From NCBI GenBank assembly GCA_017501865.1, contig JAFVWD010000194.1:1-5664 (forward strand): a stretch of 5,664 bases of DNA, read 5' to 3'. Both the position numbers and the translations under genes were made by a program. Source of the stretch: Clostridia bacterium. GTDB taxonomy: Bacteria; Bacillota; Clostridia; Oscillospirales; Acutalibacteraceae. Shown here one piece after another: positions 1 through 5,251 of the stretch (position 1 is the stretch's first letter; each line of letters begins with the position of its first letter). The notes below the pieces were generated by a model. That model had not been told where the DNA came from. It saw only the letters and a program-made list of their open reading frames with translations, and made no database searches.

Positions 1-105
1 AAAATCAAGGCGATAGCCTGTATTTTGCTTGCCCGAAGACGTACAATGGTACGTCGAATGGCGAAGTTTGTCCGTAGTATAAAACATATTTTCTCTCGAT
101 TTTAG
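1..105. other. Hairpin-dense non-coding stretch, cut by the window edge; possible interspersed repeat
   Basis: This stretch is more GC-rich than the flanking AT-rich DNA and is full of short inverted repeats. AGGC (8-11) faces GCCT (16-19) across a GATA loop. GACGTAC (38-44) faces GTACGTC (49-55) across a four-base loop, and GCC (31-33) and GGC (60-62) can extend that arm beyond a bulge. AAAATC (1-6) is complementary to GATTTT (98-103). Frame 1 on plus is open to a TAG at 103-105, and a minus frame with an ATG near 87 is open to the edge. Both short peptides look like translated structured DNA rather than a protein, with no recognisable domain. I infer a structured intergenic element or the end of a repeat, but copy number cannot be judged from one window. 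Confidence 0.35.
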
Positions 106-119
106 TTTTTTGTATTTTT

Positions 120-159
120 AATGGGTTCTATAGGCTTTTATTAACCTACAGAACCCATT
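120..159. repeat. Stem-loop with 15-base arms, not a canonical terminator
   Basis: The arms 120-134 and 145-159 are complementary except for one mismatch (A130 against C149), closing a 10-base loop. The outer ten pairs (AATGGGTTCT against AGAACCCATT) are perfect. It lies 52 bp beyond the stop of the minus-strand GGDEF gene, where a terminator is expected. However, reading on minus the stem is followed by an A-rich run, and reading on plus it is followed by GCTATATCC, so neither direction shows the T-tract of an intrinsic terminator. It could be an RNA 3'-end structure, a transcript stabiliser or part of the element to its left. The inverted repeat is certain; its role is not known. Confidence 0.75.
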
Positions 160-211
160 GCTATATCCGGTTTTATACGGTCTGCGCTTTTTTACATTCC
201 TTTAATTCTTA

Positions 212-1381
212 TTAATTTCCGAATCTGTCTGCGAATCTTTTTGCGACACTACGGATTTTTCTCATATCTTTTTCAGCCTCTGCAATAAGTGCATCAACAT
301 CATCCATTGATTCAATCGCTTCAGCACCTGCAAGACCTATTGAAACTGTTATTTCATATGCTTTAAAGTCTTGTTTGCCTAACTCTTCAAACTTTCTTGA
401 AATTTCAGTTCTTGTGTTGTCTGCATCCGGTTCACTCGGACGTTGAGCAACAATAACAAATCTGTCTGTACCAATTCTGCAAAGGAAATCATGAGTACCC
501 GAGCAAATCTTTTTAAGTCTTGTTGCCGCCTCTACTATAGCTTCGTTTCCGCCTTCTCTGCCGTATGTTCTTAAAATAGATTTATAATTATCAATATCAA
601 TAAACATAACAAAAAGCATCATCTGAGGTGAAAGTGATTTACCCACTCTTTCAAGATATCTGTTAAGCTGCCACTTGTTGTTAGTTATAGTAAGAGGATC
701 AATTGAAATGAGTCGGTTCTGAATCTCATTATAAACGATAAGAATAGAGATTACCATAGATATCGCCATAAACTCTGCACCGTAGAAAATCATCTGAATA
801 ACTCCTGAAATTACAGGCAGAATAGAAAATGATGCCAAAAACAAAAATTCTGGTTTTTTAGTTAAATTAACTTGCTTCTTTGCTGTTAAATATGTAGTTA
901 CTGAAGCATAAATAAGATATGCGAACATTACAACAAACGGAATTGAATATAACGGACCACGTACATATTTGGAATCAACAATATCAAAATAGATTCCGTT
1001 GAATATGCTTATTAACGAAACGAATGCATTGAAGATTACCGGAAGAAGGAAAATTGTTTTTTTAGTCCTCGGAACTTCTCTTTCATCAGACATTCTGCAC
1101 TCACAATAAAATACATAAAACATTCCTATAAGCGGCAAAGTAGCGCTGTAGCACACCGCCATAAGATTATTGATTATGTCTAATTCCGCAGAACACTCAC
1201 AGAACCACAGCATTGAGCTTATAAACAACAAAACACCAATGGTAATAAGTGTGTTGTTAAAATAAACCTTCTCAGAGGTTTTAAGTGATGTATTTCTTCT
1301 GCTGTACAACATAATAATTATTATGATTATACCTGAAAAATTTGTCATTGCGTAAAGCAATGCTCTCTCCATACTTTCCAT
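212..1381 (-). CDS. Seven-helix membrane protein with a degenerate GGDEF domain
   Basis: This is a 389-residue membrane sensor-like protein. Seven hydrophobic segments lie at about 14-26, 44-60, 73-92, 109-127, 146-164, 180-200 and 204-219. A GGDEF domain follows, opening with the typical DPLT (228-231), then FIDIDNYK (260-267, with D262 the expected metal ligand) and TVSIGLA (345-351). The signature loop that should read GGDEF is GTDRF (304-308), and the upstream RxxD inhibitory site reads GTHD (295-298). Active diguanylate cyclases need the second Gly and the acidic residue of this loop, so I infer loss of c-di-GMP synthesis and of RxxD feedback binding. It may instead bind a nucleotide or a partner. 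The start at 1381 is chosen over an upstream in-frame ATG at 1429: AAGGAG lies 7 bases before it, and the 1429 ATG falls inside the promoter. The gene is monocistronic here. Confidence 0.9.
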   Translation of the reverse strand: MESMERALLYAMTNFSGIIIIIIMLYSRRNTSLKTSEKVYFNNTLITIGVLLFISSMLWFCECSAELDIINNLMAVCYSATLPLIGMFYVFYCECRMSDEREVPRTKKTIFLLPVIFNAFVSLISIFNGIYFDIVDSKYVRGPLYSIPFVVMFAYLIYASVTTYLTAKKQVNLTKKPEFLFLASFSILPVISGVIQMIFYGAEFMAISMVISILIVYNEIQNRLISIDPLTITNNKWQLNRYLERVGKSLSPQMMLFVMFIDIDNYKSILRTYGREGGNEAIVEAATRLKKICSGTHDFLCRIGTDRFVIVAQRPSEPDADNTRTEISRKFEELGKQDFKAYEITVSIGLAGAEAIESMDDVDALIAEAEKDMRKIRSVAKRFADRFGN

Positions 1382-1388
1382 AAACTGA

Positions 1389-1394
1389 CTCCTT
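1389..1394 (-). promoter_or_regulatory. Ribosome binding site that decides the start of the GGDEF gene
   Basis: On the minus strand AAGGAG stands 7 bases before the ATG at 1379-1381. The alternative ATG at 1427-1429 has no such site, so translation from 1381 is preferred and the protein is 16 residues shorter than the longest reading frame. Confidence 0.85.
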
Positions 1395-1419
1395 AAAATT
1401 TTCTTAACATATTTATAAC

Positions 1420-1448
1420 ATAATAACATAACTTAGCATTGTTTTCAA
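1420..1448 (-). promoter_or_regulatory. Sigma-A type promoter of the GGDEF gene
   Basis: On the minus strand a -35 box TTGAAA (1443-1448) and a -10 box TATTAT (1420-1425) each match the consensus at 5 of 6 positions, with an ideal 17-base spacer. Transcription should begin near 1413, giving a leader of about 32 bases before the ATG. An 8-bp inverted repeat, ATTGTTTT (1438-1445) and AAAACAAT (1454-1461), overlaps the -35 box and could be an operator, although it is AT-only apart from one G/C pair per arm. Confidence 0.75.
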
Positions 1449-1467
1449 CACTAAAAACAATATAAAA

Positions 1468-1502
1468 GAGTTAAAAAACTAAAATTTTTCGTTTTTTAAC
1501 TC
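1468..1502 (-). terminator. AT-rich intrinsic terminator of the acpS - nnrD - lipoprotein operon
   Basis: A perfect 12-bp stem (arms 1468-1479 and 1491-1502, 11-base loop) begins inside the lipoprotein stop codon. On the minus strand it is followed by TTTTATATTG. The position and the T-run fit an intrinsic terminator, though the stem is mostly A:T pairs and the T-run is short, so termination may be partial. It separates the operon from the GGDEF gene, whose own promoter lies just downstream. Confidence 0.6.
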
Positions 1503-2007
1503 ATTTAATTTCTAATATGTAATTTTGAGTTGTTTCATCTAAAGACAATTGTATACAAAACACTACCGTTTTACCCGAAACACTCTTTTCAAAGCTGTAT
1601 GTTTTTTCATTTTTATTAAATTTATATTCCTGATTACTGAAATCAGTATCATAGAAAAAGAAGTACAGAATAGCAGGCATAAAATCCTCATTAAAATTAT
1701 CAAGAGAGGTTACATAATCAATACCGCTGTTTTTTAAAACACATTTTCCCCCTGCAATTTCTACAGAACAGCCCAACAAAGCATCAGGGCTTTCATCAAG
1801 TATTTCAAGATATAGCTTTTCAGCTTCATCATATTTCACTAAAACATTAAAAACATCTTTTTCGGTTATTACCTGAACTCTTTGAAATTCTCTGAAATCA
1901 ACATCTTGAAGCTCTGTACCGTAATTACTGTCAGTCCTACAGGCTGTAAGAAAAACAGACAAAAGAAAAATTGATACAGTTAAGAAAATTCGCTTTAAAC
2001 AGCTCAC
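1501..2007 (-). CDS. Small lipoprotein, probably LolA-like (positional counterpart of GerS/YdcC)
   Basis: This 168-residue protein starts with a lipoprotein signal: basic residues K5 and R6, a hydrophobic core 7-20, and the lipobox LTAC with the acylated cysteine at C23. It should therefore be anchored on the outer face of the membrane. The mature part looks like alternating beta-strands. The block from about 44 to 97, VQVITEKDVFNVLVKYDEAE onward with the SPDALLG stretch, resembles the pattern of LolA-fold lipoproteins. The translation start is a GTG overlapping the nnrD stop (GTGA, 4 bp), with only a weak upstream Shine-Dalgarno, so translational coupling is likely. In Bacillus subtilis the lipoprotein gene ydcC follows acpS, and in Clostridioides difficile the lipoprotein gene gerS lies in this neighbourhood before alr2. 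The order here matches, but no alr follows. The fold assignment is inference from pattern and context; the lipoprotein call is firm. Confidence 0.85.
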   Translation of the reverse strand: MSCLKRIFLTVSIFLLSVFLTACRTDSNYGTELQDVDFREFQRVQVITEKDVFNVLVKYDEAEKLYLEILDESPDALLGCSVEIAGGKCVLKNSGIDYVTSLDNFNEDFMPAILYFFFYDTDFSNQEYKFNKNEKTYSFEKSVSGKTVVFCIQLSLDETTQNYILEIK

Positions 2008-2894
2008 TCACTTTCTGTAATAAATTTAATTACACAACCTATTTCTTCTGCACAATCGCTTGGTAAAGTTGAAAATTCTGAAAGCCTTTTACTGACAAGC
2101 TCCGCCGCCAATCCGTGTATATAAGCTCCGAGACATGCCGCCTGATACAAATTTCCGTTAAGAGAAGGTACAAGACCTGCAATCATACCCGAAAGCAAAT
2201 CGCCTGAGCCGCCCTTTGAAAGACCTGTGTTTCCTGTTTCATTAACACAAACTATTGAAGCATCTGCTTTACAAATCAATGTATTGTGCCCTTTTAAAAG
2301 TACATTTACATTATATGTTTTTGCAAAGTCTGTTACAATTTTTTCTCTGTTATTCTGTATAATTTCTACATCCTTTTTTATAAGCCGTGACATTTCTCCG
2401 GGATGTGGAGTTATTAAAATTTTAGCCTTAGAGTGCTTTAACACCTCTGTATCATCAGCAATAACATTGAGTCCATCAGCATCTAAAATAAGTGGTTTTT
2501 CACAGGAAAGTATTATTTCCTTTGCGATTTCCCGTATTTCGCTGTTCTTGCCTAAACCGCAACCAAAAACGACTACATCTGATTTTTTTATTTCTTTAAA
2601 AAGAAGAGGCAGACATTCCGCAGATAATTTACCGTTTTTACTCGGCAAGGGTAAAAATGTATTCTCTGTAAGTCGGGTTGCAAGAGGCATATAAAGACAA
2701 TCCGGAAATGCAAGTGTTACTAACCCTGCGCCACATCTTAAAGCACCCTTAACAGCCAACTCACAACAACCAACCATTTTTGTGCTGCCTGCAACTATTA
2801 AAACTCTTCCGAAAGTACCCTTGTTTGCATCAAAAGGTCTTTTTGGTAAAAGCTCTTTCGCTTTTTTATAGTCAAGTAAAAATTTTGCACCCAT
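2004..2894 (-). CDS. nnrD: ADP-dependent NAD(P)H-hydrate dehydratase
   Basis: The product repairs hydrated NADH and NADPH (NADHX, NADPHX), using ADP to drive dehydration back to the active cofactor. It is a cytoplasmic ribokinase-fold enzyme. The 296 residues carry the family landmarks in order: KGTFGRVLIVAGS (25-37), LDADGLN (137-143), TPHPGEM (162-168), LLKG (199-202) and the phosphate-binding NTGLSKGGSGD (222-232), whose D232 is the expected catalytic base. In many bacteria this domain is the C-terminal half of a protein of about 500 residues with an N-terminal NnrE epimerase. Here only the dehydratase half is present, beginning at the usual inter-domain linker (LLPKR), and no epimerase gene is in the window. 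It lies 29 bp after acpS and overlaps the lipoprotein start by 4 bp, so it is the middle gene of the operon. The ATG follows AAGGTGGTG at 2900-2908. Confidence 0.95.
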   Translation of the reverse strand: MGAKFLLDYKKAKELLPKRPFDANKGTFGRVLIVAGSTKMVGCCELAVKGALRCGAGLVTLAFPDCLYMPLATRLTENTFLPLPSKNGKLSAECLPLLFKEIKKSDVVVFGCGLGKNSEIREIAKEIILSCEKPLILDADGLNVIADDTEVLKHSKAKILITPHPGEMSRLIKKDVEIIQNNREKIVTDFAKTYNVNVLLKGHNTLICKADASIVCVNETGNTGLSKGGSGDLLSGMIAGLVPSLNGNLYQAACLGAYIHGLAAELVSKRLSEFSTLPSDCAEEIGCVIKFITESE

Positions 2895-2923
2895 AAAAGC
2901 ACCACCTTAAATCAGCTTTAAAA

Positions 2924-3280
2924 CTAAAAAGCTATAACAATAACTGTTGCAAGGGTGTCTGTATGTGTTACACTCACATCAAATGAAAAACCGTTTTTTA
3001 CAGTCAACTCTTCTGCTCTGCCTGAAAACGAAAGAAAAGGCTTACCGTTTTCTTTATGAAGAAGAGAAACTTCATTAAGGCTGAAGCCGACTATACCTGT
3101 ACCCATAGCTTTTGAAAATGCCTCTTTTGCTGCAAATGCTGCCGCTATATGCTGTGGTTTATTACCGCGCGACAAAAATTCCTTCTGCTCCTCTTCAGAA
3201 AAAACTCTGGTTAAAAAGTTCTTTTTTTCCAGAAGCTTTTCTATTCGTGAAATATCAACTGAGTCAATACCGATTTTCAT
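2924..3280 (-). CDS. acpS: Holo-[acyl-carrier-protein] synthase
   Basis: AcpS moves 4'-phosphopantetheine from coenzyme A to a serine of apo-acyl carrier protein, which activates fatty acid synthesis; it is cytoplasmic and trimeric in known members. The 118-residue length is typical. The N-terminal GIDSVDISRIE (4-14) holds the metal-ligand Asp (D6), FAAKEAFSKAMGTG (49-62) holds the second ligand Glu (E53), and SVTHTDTLATVIVIA (103-117) is the usual C-terminal strand with its conserved His (H106). It is the first gene of the operon. The ATG is preceded by AGAGGTG (3286-3292) at about 5 bases. I see nothing unusual in the protein. Confidence 0.96.
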   Translation of the reverse strand: MKIGIDSVDISRIEKLLEKKNFLTRVFSEEEQKEFLSRGNKPQHIAAAFAAKEAFSKAMGTGIVGFSLNEVSLLHKENGKPFLSFSGRAEELTVKNGFSFDVSVTHTDTLATVIVIAF

Positions 3281-3297
3281 TTTAACACCTCTTTTAC

Positions 3298-3327
3298 ATT
3301 GTATAACTAAAAAAGGTGCCGTGTCAA
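3298..3327 (-). promoter_or_regulatory. Sigma-A promoter of the acpS operon
   Basis: On the minus strand the -35 box is a perfect TTGACA (3322-3327) and the -10 box is TACAAT (3298-3303, 5 of 6), with an 18-base spacer. Transcription would start near 3291, practically at the ribosome binding site (3286-3292), so the 5' leader would be only about 11 bases. Confidence 0.7.
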
Positions 3328-3360
3328 CAAAAATCTGTTTTTAAACTGTTGAATAAACAA

Positions 3361-3630
3361 TCAGCCTATCTTCTCAAGATTAAGCAAATATTCATATTGG
3401 TCGTTTATTTCGTTGTCAGCTCTGAATTCAACAATATTATCAATCTTTTCAACACGTTTTGATTCTCTGCTTTGCTTTATTTCTGAAATAACAACCTTAA
3501 AAAAACGTCTGATAAATCTGAATGCCTTTTTTTCAAATTTTACAACTGCCTCTTCCTTGTAAAAACCGTAACTGATAGCAATAACTACAAGTGTCTCTAA
3601 AATGAATTTTAAAACTGTTAAACCTGTCAT
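3361..3630 (-). CDS. Small single-helix membrane protein of unknown family, operator-flanked promoter
   Basis: I do not recognise this 89-residue protein. It has one hydrophobic segment at about 3-24 with only a two-residue N-terminus ahead of it. A strongly basic, apparently amphipathic helix follows (about 28-60: FEKKAFRFIRRFF and QSRESKRVEK), then an acidic tail (61-86). By the positive-inside rule the C-terminal part should be cytoplasmic. There is no signal peptidase site, LysM or enzyme motif. The start at 3630 is chosen over an in-frame ATG at 3648 because GGAGGT (3637-3642) sits 6 bases ahead of it. The gene has its own strong promoter, bracketed by inverted GAACATTTGT sites. An SOS-induced role, such as division inhibition, is one hypothesis, suggested only by operator type, small size and a membrane anchor. 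The predicted topology is opposite to YneA and SosA, whose C-terminus is outside. Confidence 0.82.
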   Translation of the reverse strand: MTGLTVLKFILETLVVIAISYGFYKEEAVVKFEKKAFRFIRRFFKVVISEIKQSRESKRVEKIDNIVEFRADNEINDQYEYLLNLEKIG

Positions 3631-3636
3631 AATAGT

Positions 3637-3642
3637 ACCTCC
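3637..3642 (-). promoter_or_regulatory. Ribosome binding site that decides the start of the small membrane protein
   Basis: A perfect GGAGGT on the minus strand lies 6 bases before the ATG at 3628-3630. The upstream in-frame ATG at 3646-3648 would put this site inside the coding sequence, so the shorter 89-residue form is preferred over the 95-residue form. Confidence 0.88.
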
Positions 3643-3666
3643 GAACATTTAACGAACATTTGTTTT
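3642..3666. promoter_or_regulatory. LexA/DinR-like operator with a tandem half-site
   Basis: CGAACATTTGTTTT (3653-3666) fits the Gram-positive LexA (DinR) form CGAAC-N4-GTTCG at 8 of 10 defined positions: the left half is perfect and the right half reads GTTTT. A second CGAACATTT begins at 3642, exactly 11 bp (one helical turn) away. The operator lies just downstream of the expected transcription start, between promoter and ribosome binding site, a position suited to repression. The match is by eye, and another repressor could recognise the same word. Confidence 0.5.
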
Positions 3667-3674
3667 ATGAGTTC

Positions 3675-3702
3675 ATTATATCACGTTTTCGACAAAAGTC
3701 AA
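3675..3702 (-). promoter_or_regulatory. Strong extended -10 promoter of the small membrane protein gene
   Basis: On the minus strand a perfect -10 TATAAT (3675-3680) is preceded by the extended element TG (TGATATAAT). The -35 box TTGACT (3697-3702) matches 5 of 6, with a 16-base spacer. Transcription should begin near 3668, giving a leader of about 38 bases. Such a strong promoter flanked by operator-like repeats suggests a gene normally held off and switched on fully. Confidence 0.8.
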
Positions 3703-3714
3703 CACAAATGTTCT
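3701..3714. promoter_or_regulatory. Second operator-like site, inverted relative to the first
   Basis: ACAAATGTTC (3704-3713) is the exact reverse complement of GAACATTTGT at 3654-3663. Read on the minus strand, the 14-mer is AGAACATTTGTGTT, a poor full LexA box (6 of 10 defined positions) but an exact copy of the 10-base core of the first site. It overlaps the -35 box. The two cores are 50 bp apart and bracket the promoter symmetrically. Confidence 0.5.
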
Positions 3715-3910
3715 TTATTTTTTCTTTTTCTTGTACTTTAAATAGTACTTTTGGTGCGTTTTTTCGAATTTTTGAAAAAATAATGCCCACAAAAAAGCAT
3801 TTTTTGCAGAGATTTTGTTCGGTTTTGTTCGTCATTTGTTCTTTTTAATCTTCGATTTTTTATTACTTACAAAAGCTTTCATAATTTTTAAATTTTATTT
3901 CAAAAAAGTG
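3715..3910. other. AT-rich divergent spacer without a supported gene
   Basis: This part of the spacer between the small membrane protein gene and obg holds only short structures. GTACT/AGTAC is an inverted repeat (3733-3737 and 3744-3748). TTTTTTC/GAAAAAA is a 7-bp hairpin (3759-3765 and 3774-3780). ATGC/GCAT with weak A:T extensions forms another (3778-3786 and 3797-3805). A GTTCG-containing repeat lies at 3813-3842. A 56-codon minus-strand frame here lacks a ribosome binding site and is not called. Confidence 0.6.
3813..3842. repeat. Short tandem repeat of TTTTGTTCG with a third partial copy
   Basis: TTTTGTTCG occurs at 3813-3821 and again at 3823-3831, and a third partial copy TTTGTTCT ends at 3842. 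The GTTC cores start at 3817, 3827 and 3838, that is 10 and 11 bp apart, about one helical turn each. GTTCG is the right half of a LexA-type site, and CATTTGTT (3833-3840) also occurs in the first operator (3657-3664). These are half-sites only; none has a good opposite half at the correct distance. Confidence 0.55.
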
Positions 3911-3939
3911 TTTATATTTTATAATTAATATTGTATAAT
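3911..3939 (+). promoter_or_regulatory. Promoter of the obg - mrnC operon
   Basis: A perfect -10 TATAAT (3934-3939) lies 17 bases after TTTATA (3911-3916, 4 of 6 to the -35 consensus). Transcription would start near 3946, about 34 bases before the obg ATG. A second TATAAT at 3920-3925 in this AT-rich run is a less well supported alternative. Confidence 0.6.
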
Positions 3940-3979
3940 AAAGGTTGATTTGTAATTCTAATGTGAAGGAAGAAAAAAT

Positions 3980-5251
3980 ATGTTTGTCGATAAGGCTAAA
4001 ATCAGAATCACAGCCGGTAACGGCGGAAACGGTGCCGTTGCTTTTCACAGAGAAAAATATGTAGCTGCAGGCGGTCCCGACGGCGGTGACGGCGGTAAAG
4101 GCGGTAACATTGTGTTTAAGGTTGATGACAACCTCACTACCCTCTCCGATTTTCGTTACAAAAGAAAATACAAAGCACCTAACGGTGAAAACGGCAGAGG
4201 CGGAAGATGCAACGGAAAACGCGGTGAAGATTTAATAATCAAAGTTCCTCGGGGAACAGTAATAAGAGAGAACTCTACAGGTGCTATAATGGCTGATATG
4301 AGCAAGGATGAAACCTTTGTAGCTGCAAAGGGCGGTAACGGCGGTTGGGGAAACCCGCATTTTGCCACCCCCACAAGACAAGTTCCGCGTTTTGCTAAAG
4401 ACGGTATGCCCGGAGAGGACTGGGAGGTTACCCTTGAGCTTAAGCTTCTTGCTGATGTTGGGTTAATCGGATTTCCGAATGTAGGTAAAAGCACATTGAT
4501 TTCTGTTGTAAGTGAAGCAAAGCCGATTATTGCCGACTACCATTTCACAACCTTAATACCTGTTCCCGGTGTTGTAAGAATGGGCCCCGAAAGCAGCTTT
4601 GTAATTGCAGATATACCCGGAATAATAGAAGGTGCGAGTGACGGTATCGGTTTAGGTCATGAATTTTTAAGACATATTGAGCGCTGCCGTGTGCTTGTGC
4701 ATATAGTTGATGTTGCAGGAAGTGAAGGCAGAGACCCTGTAACTGATTTTGAAACAATAAACGATGAATTAAAAAAATACAACGAAGAGCTTGCCGATTA
4801 CCCGCAAATAGTTGCAGGTAACAAAATTGATCTTGCTACAGATGAGCAAAGAGAAAGCTTCAAAAAATATATATGCGACAAAGGCTATGAATATTTCGAA
4901 ATATGTGCACCAATTCTTGAAGGTACGCAAGAATTAATTAATGCAGTTGCCAAAAAGCTCTCTACACTTCCACCTATAAAAATTTATGAACGCGAAGAAA
5001 TAACTGTAAACGATATTTACAAAACATCAAAACGCGATTTCAAAATACGTGTTGAGGGTGATGTTTATATTATTGAAGCTGAATGGCTCGCTAAAATCCT
5101 TTCAAAAACAAATCTTGAGGATTATGAATCCTTGCAGTATTTCCAGAATGTTTTACAGTCAAGCGGTATAATTTCTGCACTTATTGAACGCGGTATTGCC
5201 GAGGGCGATACTGTAAGTATTTATGATTTGGAGTTTGACTATGTGCCTTAA
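3980..5251 (+). CDS. obg: GTPase Obg/CgtA
   Basis: Obg is an essential GTPase that acts in late 50S ribosomal subunit assembly and is linked to ppGpp and stress signalling. The 423-residue protein has all three parts. The glycine-rich Obg fold (about 1-158) contains GNGGNGAVAFHREKY and runs such as GGPDGGDGGKGG (31-42). The G domain has P-loop GFPNVGKST (164-172), switch I FTT (189-191), DIPG (211-214), NKID (281-284) and a G5 loop at ICAP (308-311), where Cys replaces the usual Ser. The C-terminal OCT domain (about 345-423) ends in GDTVSIYDLEFDY. The start is supported by GAAGGA (3965-3970), 9 bases upstream, and by the family's FVD(K/R) N-terminus. It is the first gene of a plus-strand operon and overlaps mrnC by 11 bp. 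Confidence 0.98.
   Translation: MFVDKAKIRITAGNGGNGAVAFHREKYVAAGGPDGGDGGKGGNIVFKVDDNLTTLSDFRYKRKYKAPNGENGRGGRCNGKRGEDLIIKVPRGTVIRENSTGAIMADMSKDETFVAAKGGNGGWGNPHFATPTRQVPRFAKDGMPGEDWEVTLELKLLADVGLIGFPNVGKSTLISVVSEAKPIIADYHFTTLIPVPGVVRMGPESSFVIADIPGIIEGASDGIGLGHEFLRHIERCRVLVHIVDVAGSEGRDPVTDFETINDELKKYNEELADYPQIVAGNKIDLATDEQRESFKKYICDKGYEYFEICAPILEGTQELINAVAKKLSTLPPIKIYEREEITVNDIYKTSKRDFKIRVEGDVYIIEAEWLAKILSKTNLEDYESLQYFQNVLQSSGIISALIERGIAEGDTVSIYDLEFDYVP

Noticed and set aside
1..105. C-terminal end of an Arg-rich plus-strand protein (frame 1, TAG at 103-105)
   Set aside because: Thirty-four codons cut by the window edge, across dense inverted repeats, with no recognisable domain; other frames are open almost as far.
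1382..1429. A longer form of the GGDEF protein starting at the ATG at 1429
   Set aside because: The ATG lies between the -10 and -35 boxes of the promoter and lacks a ribosome binding site; AAGGAG precedes the ATG at 1381 instead.
1382..1500. A c-di-GMP riboswitch before the GGDEF gene
   Set aside because: The expected leader is only about 32 bases and shows none of the conserved riboswitch core, so no aptamer can fit.
3759..3805. AT hairpins in the divergent spacer as terminators
   Set aside because: Stems are short and almost wholly A:T, and no gene ends nearby on either strand.
3665..3835. A 56-codon minus-strand reading frame with an ATG at 3835, Lys-rich with a CKKC motif
   Set aside because: It has no Shine-Dalgarno site, reads like translated AT-rich spacer, and contains the whole promoter and operator of the downstream small gene.
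4156..4494. Minus-strand reading frame opposite the obg glycine-rich region
   Set aside because: It is the mirror of the Gly-rich coding sequence (giving Pro-rich translation), with no promoter or ribosome binding site; obg is unambiguous.
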